From contig JAFQSX010000017.1 in assembly GCA_017409345.1 (NCBI GenBank), forward strand, positions 124,001 through 188,000: DNA of 64,000 nucleotides. The letters run 5' to 3'. Both the position numbers and the translations under genes were made by a program. The DNA comes from Muribaculaceae bacterium. Its GTDB lineage: Bacteria > Bacteroidota > Bacteroidia > Bacteroidales > Muribaculaceae. Below are positions 1 to 8,102 of this stretch, piece by piece. Under the pieces are notes generated by a model. The model had not been told where the DNA came from and made no database searches. It was given only the letters and a program-made list of their open reading frames with translations. Position 1 is the first letter of the stretch. Every line of letters begins with the position of its first letter.

Positions 1-3000
1 TTCGATAGCGCTCAAGTCAATCTTATAAGTTGATTTGAGGTCGGCAGAGATAAGAGTGTAGTTAGAACCTGAAGCAGCACCTGCGAAACCAGTGTTAACA
101 AGGATATTACCAGCGTCGTCACAAGCGATACCTGTACCAATAGTTTGGTTATAGTTTGCAGTAAGAGCTGCAGAAGGATCGTAGTAAGTAGCAGAACCGG
201 TAGATGTTATTTCCAAAATCTTATTGTTAGCTTTGTCGTTCACGAGAAGTTTGCCGTTAGAAACAGCAGCGAAACGAACGTCACCTGTAGCTGCTTGACC
301 GGGAACACTTGAAGTGTTTTGCCATACCTTAGTGAGACCAAGAGCAAGAGCAGAATTTGCTTTACCCTTCAAAGTTACTTTTTGAGTAGTTGCACCATCA
401 GAAGTCAATGTGAGAGTAGCAGTGTGGCTACCTACAGCAGAAGGATTATAAGTTACTTTAATAGTACCACCTGTTGTTCCGAGAGAAGTCTTATCGATAG
501 AGAATGCAGCGTCACCGGCAAGAGCAACATTGATATTACCGGTCAAGTAAGAACCGGTGATAGTGATGTCTTGAGATTTAGATACTTTTTCAGTTGTTTC
601 GATAGAAACTTCAGAAGGAGCAGAGATAGTAGGAACTTTTTCGTAAGTGTAAGTAGGAGCAGTACCGTGTTTGTAGTAAGCGATACCTTGGTTGTGAATC
701 AATACCCACATTTCAACACCTGCATCACCGTTCACGTTAACACAGATACTTGAAGAAAGAGTAGTGTTACGAGTTGTTGAACTCATACCTGCTGAAGGAT
801 AGTTACCTGAGTTCTTAAGACCTTCAACAGCCCAACCAGCGCTACCATCGATAAGAACAGCACGACCACCAAGAAGAGTAGTAGTTTTGATTTCATCGGC
901 AGTTGCAGCAGAACCGGCTTTAGTTACTGCTTGATAGTCAACAGCGAATGCATATTTGTTACCTTTGAATGAGAAAGGAACGAAGTCGTTACCACAACCG
1001 TGGAATGCTGCTTCTACGTTGAATGCAGTGTTAGGAATAGAAGCTGTCAACTCACCACCGGCAGTAATTTGAGATGGGAAGTGTTGTTGACCTGCTACCC
1101 AGAAGTTATTTCCATCAGGAATTGCACGTGGAGACATACCAATGATAAATGCATCGATATCAGCAACTACAGGAGTTTTAGATGCAGTGCCGTTAGAAAG
1201 AGCGTAAGTAACGAGTGAGTTACAGTTACCATTCTTAGCGTTACCATCAGCATCGGTATAGTCACGAGTTTGTTGAGCGAGGTAAACAAGTTTACCACTT
1301 GTCAAGTTACCTTGTACTTCGATAGCGTCACCAATACGAGTCATTCCACCGAGGTCGGTAGTTTCAAGAAGTACGCGAGGAGCAGCATCATCATTATCCC
1401 AAATGTAAACTTTGAGAGTCTTCATTGCATCGTTAGTTGACAATGCGATGTTAGTACCGATAAGTTTACCATCAACGTAAGCAACGTCAACAAGTTTCAA
1501 AGCACCACCTGAAACACCAGTCATGTTAAGGTCTTTGATGTGTTCAGCAGTTTGAGCCTTAATAACTTTCACAACACCATTAGTAGCGTCAACTACATAA
1601 AGTTTACCGTCACCAAATGCCATGTTACGATAGTTAGTCCAGTTAGCCATCCAACCGGCTTTCTTACCTGATTTTTCAGAGTAGTTCCAACCTTCGGTGA
1701 ATGACAATGGTGGGTTCTTAGCTGTACCGGTTACAACCATAGAAGCTTTGTGAGTTCCACTTACGAATGAGATAGTAGTAGAGTGAGAACCTGCTTTAGA
1801 AGGTTTGTAAATAACATCAAATGTACCACCTGTAGCACCGAGAGAAGTTTTGCTGATAGAGAAGTTAGTGTTATCGCTATTTGAGATAGTGATGTTAGCA
1901 GAAAGAGAAGTACCTGTTACAGTGATAGTCTTAGAAGAAGTATTGCCAACAGGAGTTTCACCGAAACCTGTAGAAGCAGGATTCAAAGAGATACCAGTGT
2001 CAACACCTTCTTGCATGTCAATATTATTTTGAGTTGCTTTGTTGACTGTAGCAGTTACAGTTTTAGTTACAGTTTTGTAACCATCTTTCTTAAATGTAAG
2101 AGTATAAGTACCTGCAGGCACGAAGAATGCGTAAACACCATTACATTTTGCACCTGTAGAAACTGATTGATTCAAACCATTACCACTTAATGTAACAGTT
2201 ACATTGTTCAACGCGAGGTAAGTGTCACGACCACGAGCAGTGTAGTTAGAGTAACCACATGATTTAGACACGTCGCGAACGTCACCCACGATACAAGCAG
2301 GAAGAGAACCAGAACCACCGGGAGCGGTCAAGTCACCTACTGCAATTTGCCAAGCGAGGAACTTGTTATAAAGAGAAGATTTGAAACGCAATGATTCTGG
2401 ACGGTAGTCGTGGAACCAAGTTTCAACCAAGTAACCGGGTTGAGTGTTGGTACGAAGCACACCATAGTGCCATCCCATCAAGTCATAGTCGGCCATTGAA
2501 CGAGGAGTGCTATAAGTATAGTTTGTCAAACATCCATTCTTATAGTTGTTATAAGAGTTCCAGTAAGCCATACGTTCTGAACCACCAATTGAGTTACTTG
2601 AGTTAGAACCTTTATAAAGCGCTACGTGGTAGTTAGCACTTGCGTTAGCACCATTAGAGTGCATAGAGATGAAGTAACCACCATAAGAACTTGAATAAGT
2701 AGCGATAGGAGTAAGGTCCAAGTCATCGGCAGAAGTATTTTTGCGACGAGACATTTTAACGGTACCACCATTCTTTATCAAGAATTGCTCCATGTGGAGA
2801 GCACGGTCGAGGTTACCTTCTGATTCATAGAAATATTCACCACCGAGCAAAGGCATAGGAGTAGGACGGTCATTAGAGTCAAAACCACCGTGACCTGCAT
2901 TCACATACCATTTACCACCTTTGTTATAGTTAGAACTTATAGAAGTGTTACCTGTTTTAAAGTTAGCAGGAGTAGAAAGAGCATAAGTTCCGGTATAGTT

Positions 3001-3087
3001 TGATGCTACATCATAAGCGTATGTTACAGCACCTGCATTAGTAGCAAGTCCTGCAATTAATAATGCTGAAATTAATATCTTTTTCAT
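1..3087 (-). CDS. Secreted N-acetylmuramoyl-L-alanine amidase with Ig-like and propeller-like regions (C-terminus outside window)
   Basis: The frame is open without a stop from the ATG at 3087 to the window edge, giving 1029 residues of an incomplete protein. It starts with a signal peptide (MKKILISALLIAGLATNAGA). Residues about 60-230 match the Amidase_3 zinc amidase pattern: AGHGG near residue 66 (zinc His), a Glu in ESEGNL near 88, His in SMHSNG near 144 and the catalytic-type Glu in VETWFHD near 222. This predicts cleavage of the bond between MurNAc and the stem peptide in the periplasm or outside the cell. A carboxypeptidase-regulatory/PEGA-like segment follows (about 265-345). Two similar Ig-like 'choice-of-anchor' domains sit near 365-450 and 815-905; both contain a KTSLG(A/T)TGGT motif. 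Each is followed by NHL/propeller-like sequence. Only 3 bases separate it from the stop of the upstream propeller gene, so the two are probably cotranscribed. A T9SS C-terminal signal, if present, would lie outside the window. Confidence 0.85.
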   Translation of the reverse strand, partial: MKKILISALLIAGLATNAGAVTYAYDVASNYTGTYALSTPANFKTGNTSISSNYNKGGKWYVNAGHGGFDSNDRPTPMPLLGGEYFYESEGNLDRALHMEQFLIKNGGTVKMSRRKNTSADDLDLTPIATYSSSYGGYFISMHSNGANASANYHVALYKGSNSSNSIGGSERMAYWNSYNNYKNGCLTNYTYSTPRSMADYDLMGWHYGVLRTNTQPGYLVETWFHDYRPESLRFKSSLYNKFLAWQIAVGDLTAPGGSGSLPACIVGDVRDVSKSCGYSNYTARGRDTYLALNNVTVTLSGNGLNQSVSTGAKCNGVYAFFVPAGTYTLTFKKDGYKTVTKTVTATVNKATQNNIDMQEGVDTGISLNPASTGFGETPVGNTSSKTITVTGTSLSANITISNSDNTNFSISKTSLGATGGTFDVIYKPSKAGSHSTTISFVSGTHKASMVVTGTAKNPPLSFTEGWNYSEKSGKKAGWMANWTNYRNMAFGDGKLYVVDATNGVVKVIKAQTAEHIKDLNMTGVSGGALKLVDVAYVDGKLIGTNIALSTNDAMKTLKVYIWDNDDAAPRVLLETTDLGGMTRIGDAIEVQGNLTSGKLVYLAQQTRDYTDADGNAKNGNCNSLVTYALSNGTASKTPVVADIDAFIIGMSPRAIPDGNNFWVAGQQHFPSQITAGGELTASIPNTAFNVEAAFHGCGNDFVPFSFKGNKYAFAVDYQAVTKAGSAATADEIKTTTLLGGRAVLIDGSAGWAVEGLKNSGNYPSAGMSSTTRNTTLSSSICVNVNGDAGVEMWVLIHNQGIAYYKHGTAPTYTYEKVPTISAPSEVSIETTEKVSKSQDITITGSYLTGNINVALAGDAAFSIDKTSLGTTGGTIKVTYNPSAVGSHTATLTLTSDGATTQKVTLKGKANSALALGLTKVWQNTSSVPGQAATGDVRFAAVSNGKLLVNDKANNKILEITSTGSATYYDPSAALTANYNQTIGTGIACDDAGNILVNTGFAGAASGSNYTLISADLKSTYKIDLSAIE

Positions 3088-3090
3088 GGC

Positions 3091-4017
3091 TTATTTTTCT
3101 TTAATAGTCATTAGATAGAGTTTACCATCTTCAGTGTGATAAGCAATTTTGCTACCATCGGCACTAACCGCAGGGAAAGTTTTGATTTCAGAAGATGTAG
3201 TAGAAAGTTGTTGAAGATTCTTGCCATCGGCGCCAACAATCATGATTTCACCTTTAGTAAGGTAGTAACCATCATGATCTTCGTTGTGACCTACAACATG
3301 ACTATTGCCACGCCATTGAGGACAACCCATTTCGCCAAGTTTTACCAAGTTGCTACCATTTATGTCACAAATATATGCATAGTTAGCACAGTGGAAAAGG
3401 ATTTTTGTTTTGTCGGGAGAAAGAGAAGTCCAGCAGTATTGAGGATCCCAAGGACCAAATTGACCTTTGAGAGGGTCAAGTTCGATGCGACGACCATTGT
3501 TATAAACAACGATCTTAAGGTCTTCTTCAGTAACAAAAATTTCATTAGGCATTTGAACAGCAGAAACAGGGCGAGTCACTTGTTTAGTAGTAACTTTACC
3601 TTGCAAACCTACAGATACTTTACCATTCACAAAGTTTACGCGATTGAAGTGGTCTGCTTTATGTAAGATAGCAGTACGTTCCAATGTCGCAAGATTAATA
3701 CTGTAAAGAGAGTTACCTTGAATTTCGTCATCTTTTTGACGAACAACCAAAGTTTTACCATCTTCGCTGATAGCAGGCATCCAACCCGCACCACGCATGT
3801 CAGTAATCTTTTGATACTTTTGAGTTTTAAGATCGATGATACCAATACCATCATAACCGGCAGAAGATACCAATAGAGAGTTACCATCGGGAGTAAACAT
3901 TGGATGGAATACATCTTCTACCCCTACTGAAAGTTGTTGATTGCTCACAACTTCGAATTGCTGTGCTTGTGCTGTCAATGCAGCAACTGCAGCAAGTGTC
4001 AACAGAAGTTTTTTCAT
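3091..4017 (-). CDS. Periplasmic TolB-like beta-propeller (PD40) protein
   Basis: 308 residues with a clear signal peptide (MKKLLLTLAAVAALTAQAQ). The body carries repeated blades of the PD40/WD40-like type, for example FTPDGNSLLVSS, ISEDGKTLVVRQ, LSPDKTKILFH and VSADGSKIAYHTEDGKLYL. This is the signature of TolB-type six-bladed propellers, which usually bind protein or wall ligands and have no catalytic residues. It is the first gene of a two-gene unit with the amidase, whose start lies 3 bases after this stop. A role in positioning or regulating the amidase is an inference from this arrangement only. A Bacteroidetes-type -7 element lies about 90 bases upstream. Confidence 0.75.
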   Translation of the reverse strand: MKKLLLTLAAVAALTAQAQQFEVVSNQQLSVGVEDVFHPMFTPDGNSLLVSSAGYDGIGIIDLKTQKYQKITDMRGAGWMPAISEDGKTLVVRQKDDEIQGNSLYSINLATLERTAILHKADHFNRVNFVNGKVSVGLQGKVTTKQVTRPVSAVQMPNEIFVTEEDLKIVVYNNGRRIELDPLKGQFGPWDPQYCWTSLSPDKTKILFHCANYAYICDINGSNLVKLGEMGCPQWRGNSHVVGHNEDHDGYYLTKGEIMIVGADGKNLQQLSTTSSEIKTFPAVSADGSKIAYHTEDGKLYLMTIKEK

Positions 4018-4105
4018 GTAGAAACTGGTTTAAGAAGTTAATTAATATAATAAATTTATGTTAGTTTGCGACACAAAATATGTTCATCATGTGTACTATA
4101 ATTTG

Positions 4106-4113
4106 CAAATATA
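4106..4113 (-). promoter_or_regulatory. Predicted -7 element of the propeller-amidase operon
   Basis: On the minus strand this reads TATATTTG, a perfect match to the Bacteroidetes -7 consensus TAnnTTTG. It lies about 90 bases before the ATG at 4017. A second weaker candidate (TATTTTG) lies nearer the gene. The rest of 4018-4225 is AT-rich and shows no gene. Confidence 0.5.
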
Positions 4114-4225
4114 GAAATTTATTTATGAAAAAAGCGCAATTTCAATTTCTATATTATGCTTTATTAACATTTTTTCAATTTAGGCAAACTTTGTTAATTG
4201 GAGAATTATCTCACAATATTATACC

Positions 4226-5026
4226 TCAACGAAATGATGCAACAATCTTCCCTACAACAAATACCACTGCAAACAATATCACTATTATTGCAGCACAAGG
4301 GACATTTATAATTGCAGAGATAAATAGCCCTACTACTCCACACACTATCGATATTAACATCGACAACAGCACCATCATCTTAAATCGAGGGGCAAACATC
4401 TCGGCTATCATTTGAGGCAAAGTGAGCATAGACATTAACAACATAATCCCCACAAGACGAATCGTAAGGACAATACACACGGCCACCATTGCCGTCATCA
4501 CATAAGAAATAAATTTCACCGGCAAATGTGATACTCTGGCAAAATCACGATCAAATGCACATGCTATAATTTTATCATAAAATATCGCAAAGAAAACCAA
4601 TAATATTAATGTATAAATAGCAAAAGCCCACAAATCGGCCGAGGAAATTGTCAATATATTTCCAAATAAAAACGCATTTAATTCAGGCACATATCCGGGA
4701 GTCAAAAATATAAACAACACCCCAATGGCCATACCCAATGCCCACACCACCGCCGTAGCCGAATCTTCACGCACTCGATAGCGTTCCGACATCCACTCCA
4801 CCCCGGCTGAGGCTCCTATTGCAAATACTGAAGCCATAAAAATAGGGTTCACTCCAAGATAATAGCCTAATCCAAGTCCACCAAAACAAGCATGAGTAAT
4901 CCCCCCCGAAATTGACACCAATCGGCGAGTTATAATATATGTCCCAATAAATGCGGCGGCAATGCTTATTATCACGATTCCCATCAACGCATTTGTAAAA
5001 AATGAATATTGTAATAAATCAAACAT
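4226..5026 (-). CDS. Metal ABC transporter permease (ZnuB/MntB family)
   Basis: 266 residues, a normal length for the ABC-3 permease family, with about seven or eight hydrophobic segments. Family features are visible: the N-terminal GTYIITRRLVSISGGITHACFGGLGLG block (residues about 29-55), a central FGNILTIS segment and a C-terminal LLMSMLTLPQMIA block. Proteins of this family import zinc, manganese or iron across the inner membrane with an ATPase and a solute-binding lipoprotein, neither of which is in the window. Substrate cannot be decided from the sequence. It is the last gene of a minus-strand run after aroA and a 138-residue protein, 30 bases downstream of the latter. Confidence 0.85.
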   Translation of the reverse strand: MFDLLQYSFFTNALMGIVIISIAAAFIGTYIITRRLVSISGGITHACFGGLGLGYYLGVNPIFMASVFAIGASAGVEWMSERYRVREDSATAVVWALGMAIGVLFIFLTPGYVPELNAFLFGNILTISSADLWAFAIYTLILLVFFAIFYDKIIACAFDRDFARVSHLPVKFISYVMTAMVAVCIVLTIRLVGIMLLMSMLTLPQMIAEMFAPRFKMMVLLSMLISIVCGVVGLFISAIINVPCAAIIVILFAVVFVVGKIVASFR

Positions 5027-5056
5027 ATAATTTACACATAATTATATCTAACAAAA

Positions 5057-5473
5057 CTACGCTTGTTTTTGACGAGCCTCAGCCACTATCATAAGTAATT
5101 CTTCTCTCACCTCAATGGGCAACTCTATACCTCGCAGTTGTATACTACGCCCCCACCCTGCTATATCTTGAGGAAGAAGAGTCAATAAGACTTCTCGAAA
5201 TTGGTCGATTTCAGCAGAGTCATATTCATCGGCTTTTCGACCTTTATATACATCAAGTTCTTCGTCATCATAATATATAATCTCAGGACTCACAGCAGTT
5301 AACAACGAATCTTTTTCACAGACAATGTGCATGCCACAACATTGCTCATCTTGTAATTGTGGCTCACGCACTTCTTCGATTGCGACTTCGTCTTTATCAG
5401 TGACTCTGTGGTGAATATACAATATCGCACCAACTAACACTACTACTGCCAATATTATTAATGCACCCGTCAT
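5057..5473 (-). CDS. Small membrane-anchored protein with a CCGxHxxC motif, unknown function
   Basis: 138 residues. An N-terminal hydrophobic helix (about residues 3-20) is followed by a soluble part with a cysteine/histidine cluster, QCCGMHIVCEKD (about residues 43-54), that could bind metal. The C-terminal part is helical and acidic. The start codon overlaps the aroA stop by 4 bases (ATGA type), indicating translational coupling, and the permease gene follows after 30 bases. I do not recognise a characterised family. The metal-like motif beside a metal-transporter permease is suggestive but not evidence of a function. Confidence 0.65.
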   Translation of the reverse strand: MTGALIILAVVVLVGAILYIHHRVTDKDEVAIEEVREPQLQDEQCCGMHIVCEKDSLLTAVSPEIIYYDDEELDVYKGRKADEYDSAEIDQFREVLLTLLPQDIAGWGRSIQLRGIELPIEVREELLMIVAEARQKQA

Positions 5474-6729
5474 TCTTCGGTCAATACTTCTTCAACAGGA
5501 AGACTCGCATCAACACACACAAAACCCGCTTCAGCCAGATGATTCCAATATTCCGGATAGGATTTTGCTACAACCTCAATATCATTTATCACCACACCGG
5601 GCATATATAATGCCACCGGAGCAAATGCCATTGCCATACGATGATCATCATAGGTATCAATATGAGGTTCTTCAAATATGGGATGCTGATCTCCGTCCCA
5701 AATGAGGGTTGAATCTTGTTCTATGCGAAGATCAAAACTCAATTTTGCCAATTCGGTCTTTAATGCTTCAAGCCTATCGGTTTCTTTTATCTTGAGAGTC
5801 GCCAATCCTGTCAATTTAAAAGGAATACGCAACATGCAACAAGTTACTGCAATTGTCTGCGCAATATCGGGCTGCTCGCTCAAATCAAGTTCAATATGCG
5901 ACAACTGTTCGGGCGAAGGCATAAGCGACACTTCTTTTTCAGCAAATTCGGTATCCACTCCAAGTTTTCCAAAGAACTCCACCAATCGGCTATCACCTTG
6001 AATACTATTTTCATTCAACCCTTTAAGAGCAACACACCCTGCCGAAAGTGCCGAAATCTCGTACCAATAAGATGCTGCACTCCAATCGGCTTCTATATCA
6101 TAATCCACTGCTTTATATTCTCCCTTAGGCACTGAAATCACATTCCCCACCATTTCACAATCCACACCCCAACGACGCATCATAGAAAGTGTCATTAAAA
6201 TATATGGACGAGAGGTAATTTCTCCCTCAAGAGTAAGTTTCAAGCCATTCTCCATCAATGGCGCAACCATGAGCAATGCCGATATATATTGCGAGCTTAT
6301 TGATGCCGGCAACGACACCCTTCCTCCCTTCAATTTTTGACCTCTAATACACAGTGGTGGAAACCCTTCTTCTCCAGCATATTCTATATTTGCACCACAA
6401 TCAACAAGAGCCTCAACAAGTGCTTTAATGGGGCGTTGACGCATTCTTGCAGAGCCGTCAATTATAACTTCTCTGCTTGGTATTGACGCAAAATAGGCTG
6501 TAAGGAAACGCATTGCGGTTCCTGCAGCGCCTATGTTTATCTCTTCATCGGCTGATGACAAAGCCGCTACCATTGCATCGGTATCGTTGCATTTTGCGAC
6601 ATTTTTCAACGGCAATGATTGAGAAGCGAGAGCATTAATGATTAATGCTCTATTACTTATACTTTTAGATAACGGAAGAGTGATTGATGCATCAATCATT
6701 TCTTCGGGCGGAAAAATCCGATAATCCAT
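5470..6729 (-). CDS. aroA: 3-phosphoshikimate 1-carboxyvinyltransferase (EPSP synthase)
   Basis: 419 residues, near the usual length of about 430. The enzyme joins shikimate-3-phosphate and PEP in the sixth step of the chorismate pathway, in the cytoplasm. Recognised motifs are LPLSKSISNRALI near the N-terminus (shikimate-phosphate binding Lys and Ser), IGAAGTAMRFL around residue 70, SSQYISALLM (about 145), a KIKETDR block near 315 and the DDHRMAMAFAP block near 360. It lies 11 bases downstream of a PatB-like gene and overlaps the next gene by 4 bases, so it is the centre of a four-gene minus-strand operon. Confidence 0.95.
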   Translation of the reverse strand: MDYRIFPPEEMIDASITLPLSKSISNRALIINALASQSLPLKNVAKCNDTDAMVAALSSADEEINIGAAGTAMRFLTAYFASIPSREVIIDGSARMRQRPIKALVEALVDCGANIEYAGEEGFPPLCIRGQKLKGGRVSLPASISSQYISALLMVAPLMENGLKLTLEGEITSRPYILMTLSMMRRWGVDCEMVGNVISVPKGEYKAVDYDIEADWSAASYWYEISALSAGCVALKGLNENSIQGDSRLVEFFGKLGVDTEFAEKEVSLMPSPEQLSHIELDLSEQPDIAQTIAVTCCMLRIPFKLTGLATLKIKETDRLEALKTELAKLSFDLRIEQDSTLIWDGDQHPIFEEPHIDTYDDHRMAMAFAPVALYMPGVVINDIEVVAKSYPEYWNHLAEAGFVCVDASLPVEEVLTEE

Positions 6730-6740
6730 CTATATCAATT

Positions 6741-7922
6741 TTATTTCAACGATTTTACTGCATCAGCAAGGCGTTGCAATGCTTCTACAATCACTTTGCG
6801 AGGAGAGCCTATGTTTAGTCGCATAAAGCCCTCTCCTTCTTTACCAAACATCGTGCCATCATTCAATGCCAATCGAGCCTTATCCACAAACAAATTTACA
6901 AGTTGAGTTTGAGATAAATTCAAGTCACGACAATCAAGCCATAAAAGGAATGATGCTTGTGGTCTAAACATCTTGATTTGAGGCACATTTTCAATCAGAA
7001 ATTTATTTACTACATCAATTGTCTCCTCAATGTAAGCAAGCATCTGATTAAGCCACTCTTCACCATGAGTATAAGCCACTTCGGCGCCAATTGTAGCAAA
7101 CATCGTTGGAGAACTAAACTCATTTGTCTCCATCCAATGATAAAAACCATTACGCAACTGTTCATCTTTAACTACCATCCACGAGCTAACGAGCCCAGGG
7201 ATATTAAACGTCTTTGATGGAGCCCCGAGCGTAATTGTTATTGCTTTAGCATCATCACTTACCGATACAAATGGAATATGAGGCTTGCCATATAACATCA
7301 AATCGCCATGAATCTCATCCGAAACTACAACAACCCCATTTTCTCGGCATATATGAGCAACCTCTCGCATCACATCAGCATCCCACTGAATTCCAATTGG
7401 ATTATGGGGATTGCACAACACCATCATTTTGGGATGCTCGGTTTCTATTACTTGACGCAAACCGTCCAAATCCATTTCATACCCTTTTTCGGTTATTTTC
7501 AACGGGTTATTCACGACCACACGCTCGTTCCCTTCTATTACCATTTTAAAAGGATGATATACAGGCTGTTGTATCAACACTTTGTCGCCACGGTTTGTGA
7601 AATAATTTAAGGCATAAGCAACACCACGTACTACTCCGGGGACAAAAGCCAATTCCTCACGCGACACTTTAAAGTCATGTCGATGACCAAGCCAATCAAT
7701 AATTGATTGCCAATAACTATCAGGGGTTGACGCATAGCCATAAACCGGATGCTCAACACGGTGCATCAATGCCTCAGTAATATCAGGGCAAACGGCAAAA
7801 TCCAAGTCGGCAACCCATAGTGGAGTTAAGCCGGTTTTCCCAAATAGCGATTGTAACGCATCACACTTCAACGCACCACTCTCACGGCGATCAATCACTT
7901 GATCAAAATCATACTTTTTCAT
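6741..7922 (-). CDS. PLP-dependent C-S lyase / aminotransferase (PatB/MalY type)
   Basis: 393 residues of the fold-type I class I/II aminotransferase superfamily. The PatB/MalY subgroup is indicated by the N-terminal F(D)QVIDRRESGALK block, PLWVADLDFAV near residue 36, NPHNPIG near 170, VVSDEIHGDL near 200 and the PLP lysine in SKTFNIPGL near 237. Members cleave cystathionine or other cysteine S-conjugates to pyruvate, ammonia and a thiol. They are often annotated as cystathionine beta-lyase. It is the first gene of the run that continues into aroA. A divergent promoter region separates it from rel. Confidence 0.85.
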   Translation of the reverse strand: MKKYDFDQVIDRRESGALKCDALQSLFGKTGLTPLWVADLDFAVCPDITEALMHRVEHPVYGYASTPDSYWQSIIDWLGHRHDFKVSREELAFVPGVVRGVAYALNYFTNRGDKVLIQQPVYHPFKMVIEGNERVVVNNPLKITEKGYEMDLDGLRQVIETEHPKMMVLCNPHNPIGIQWDADVMREVAHICRENGVVVVSDEIHGDLMLYGKPHIPFVSVSDDAKAITITLGAPSKTFNIPGLVSSWMVVKDEQLRNGFYHWMETNEFSSPTMFATIGAEVAYTHGEEWLNQMLAYIEETIDVVNKFLIENVPQIKMFRPQASFLLWLDCRDLNLSQTQLVNLFVDKARLALNDGTMFGKEGEGFMRLNIGSPRKVIVEALQRLADAVKSLK

Positions 7923-7995
7923 TGGTCTAAATATTCAGAATCAATTTTTATTTGTTTTCAATGGCGATTAATATCAATAGTATAAAATTTTTCTA

Positions 7996-8003
7996 CAAAA
8001 GTA
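7996..8003 (-). promoter_or_regulatory. Predicted -7 element of the patB-aroA operon
   Basis: Reads TACTTTTG on the minus strand, matching TAnnTTTG, about 75 bases before the patB-like start. No convincing -33 partner is seen. It sits back to back with the rel promoter. Confidence 0.4.
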
Positions 8004-8011
8004 ATACTTTT

Positions 8012-8045
8012 TTTGTGATTGTTCCGTGTTTTTTGCGTATGTTTG
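8012..8045 (+). promoter_or_regulatory. Predicted promoter of rel and the genes downstream
   Basis: TTTG at 8012-8015 and TATGTTTG at 8038-8045 fit the Bacteroidetes -33/-7 pair with a 22-base spacer. The leader to the rel ATG is about 50 bases. It may drive the whole rel-to-birA series, since the gaps there are short. Confidence 0.5.
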
Positions 8046-8102
8046 TATAATGAAATTACGGCACCACAATCTGTAATAATTAAAAATTAGCATTTTCCAC
8101 TC

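Noticed and set aside
319..2606. Several plus-strand open frames of 60-144 codons
   Set aside because: They lie antisense to the continuous amidase frame, are low in coherent fold content and have no promoter or family match.
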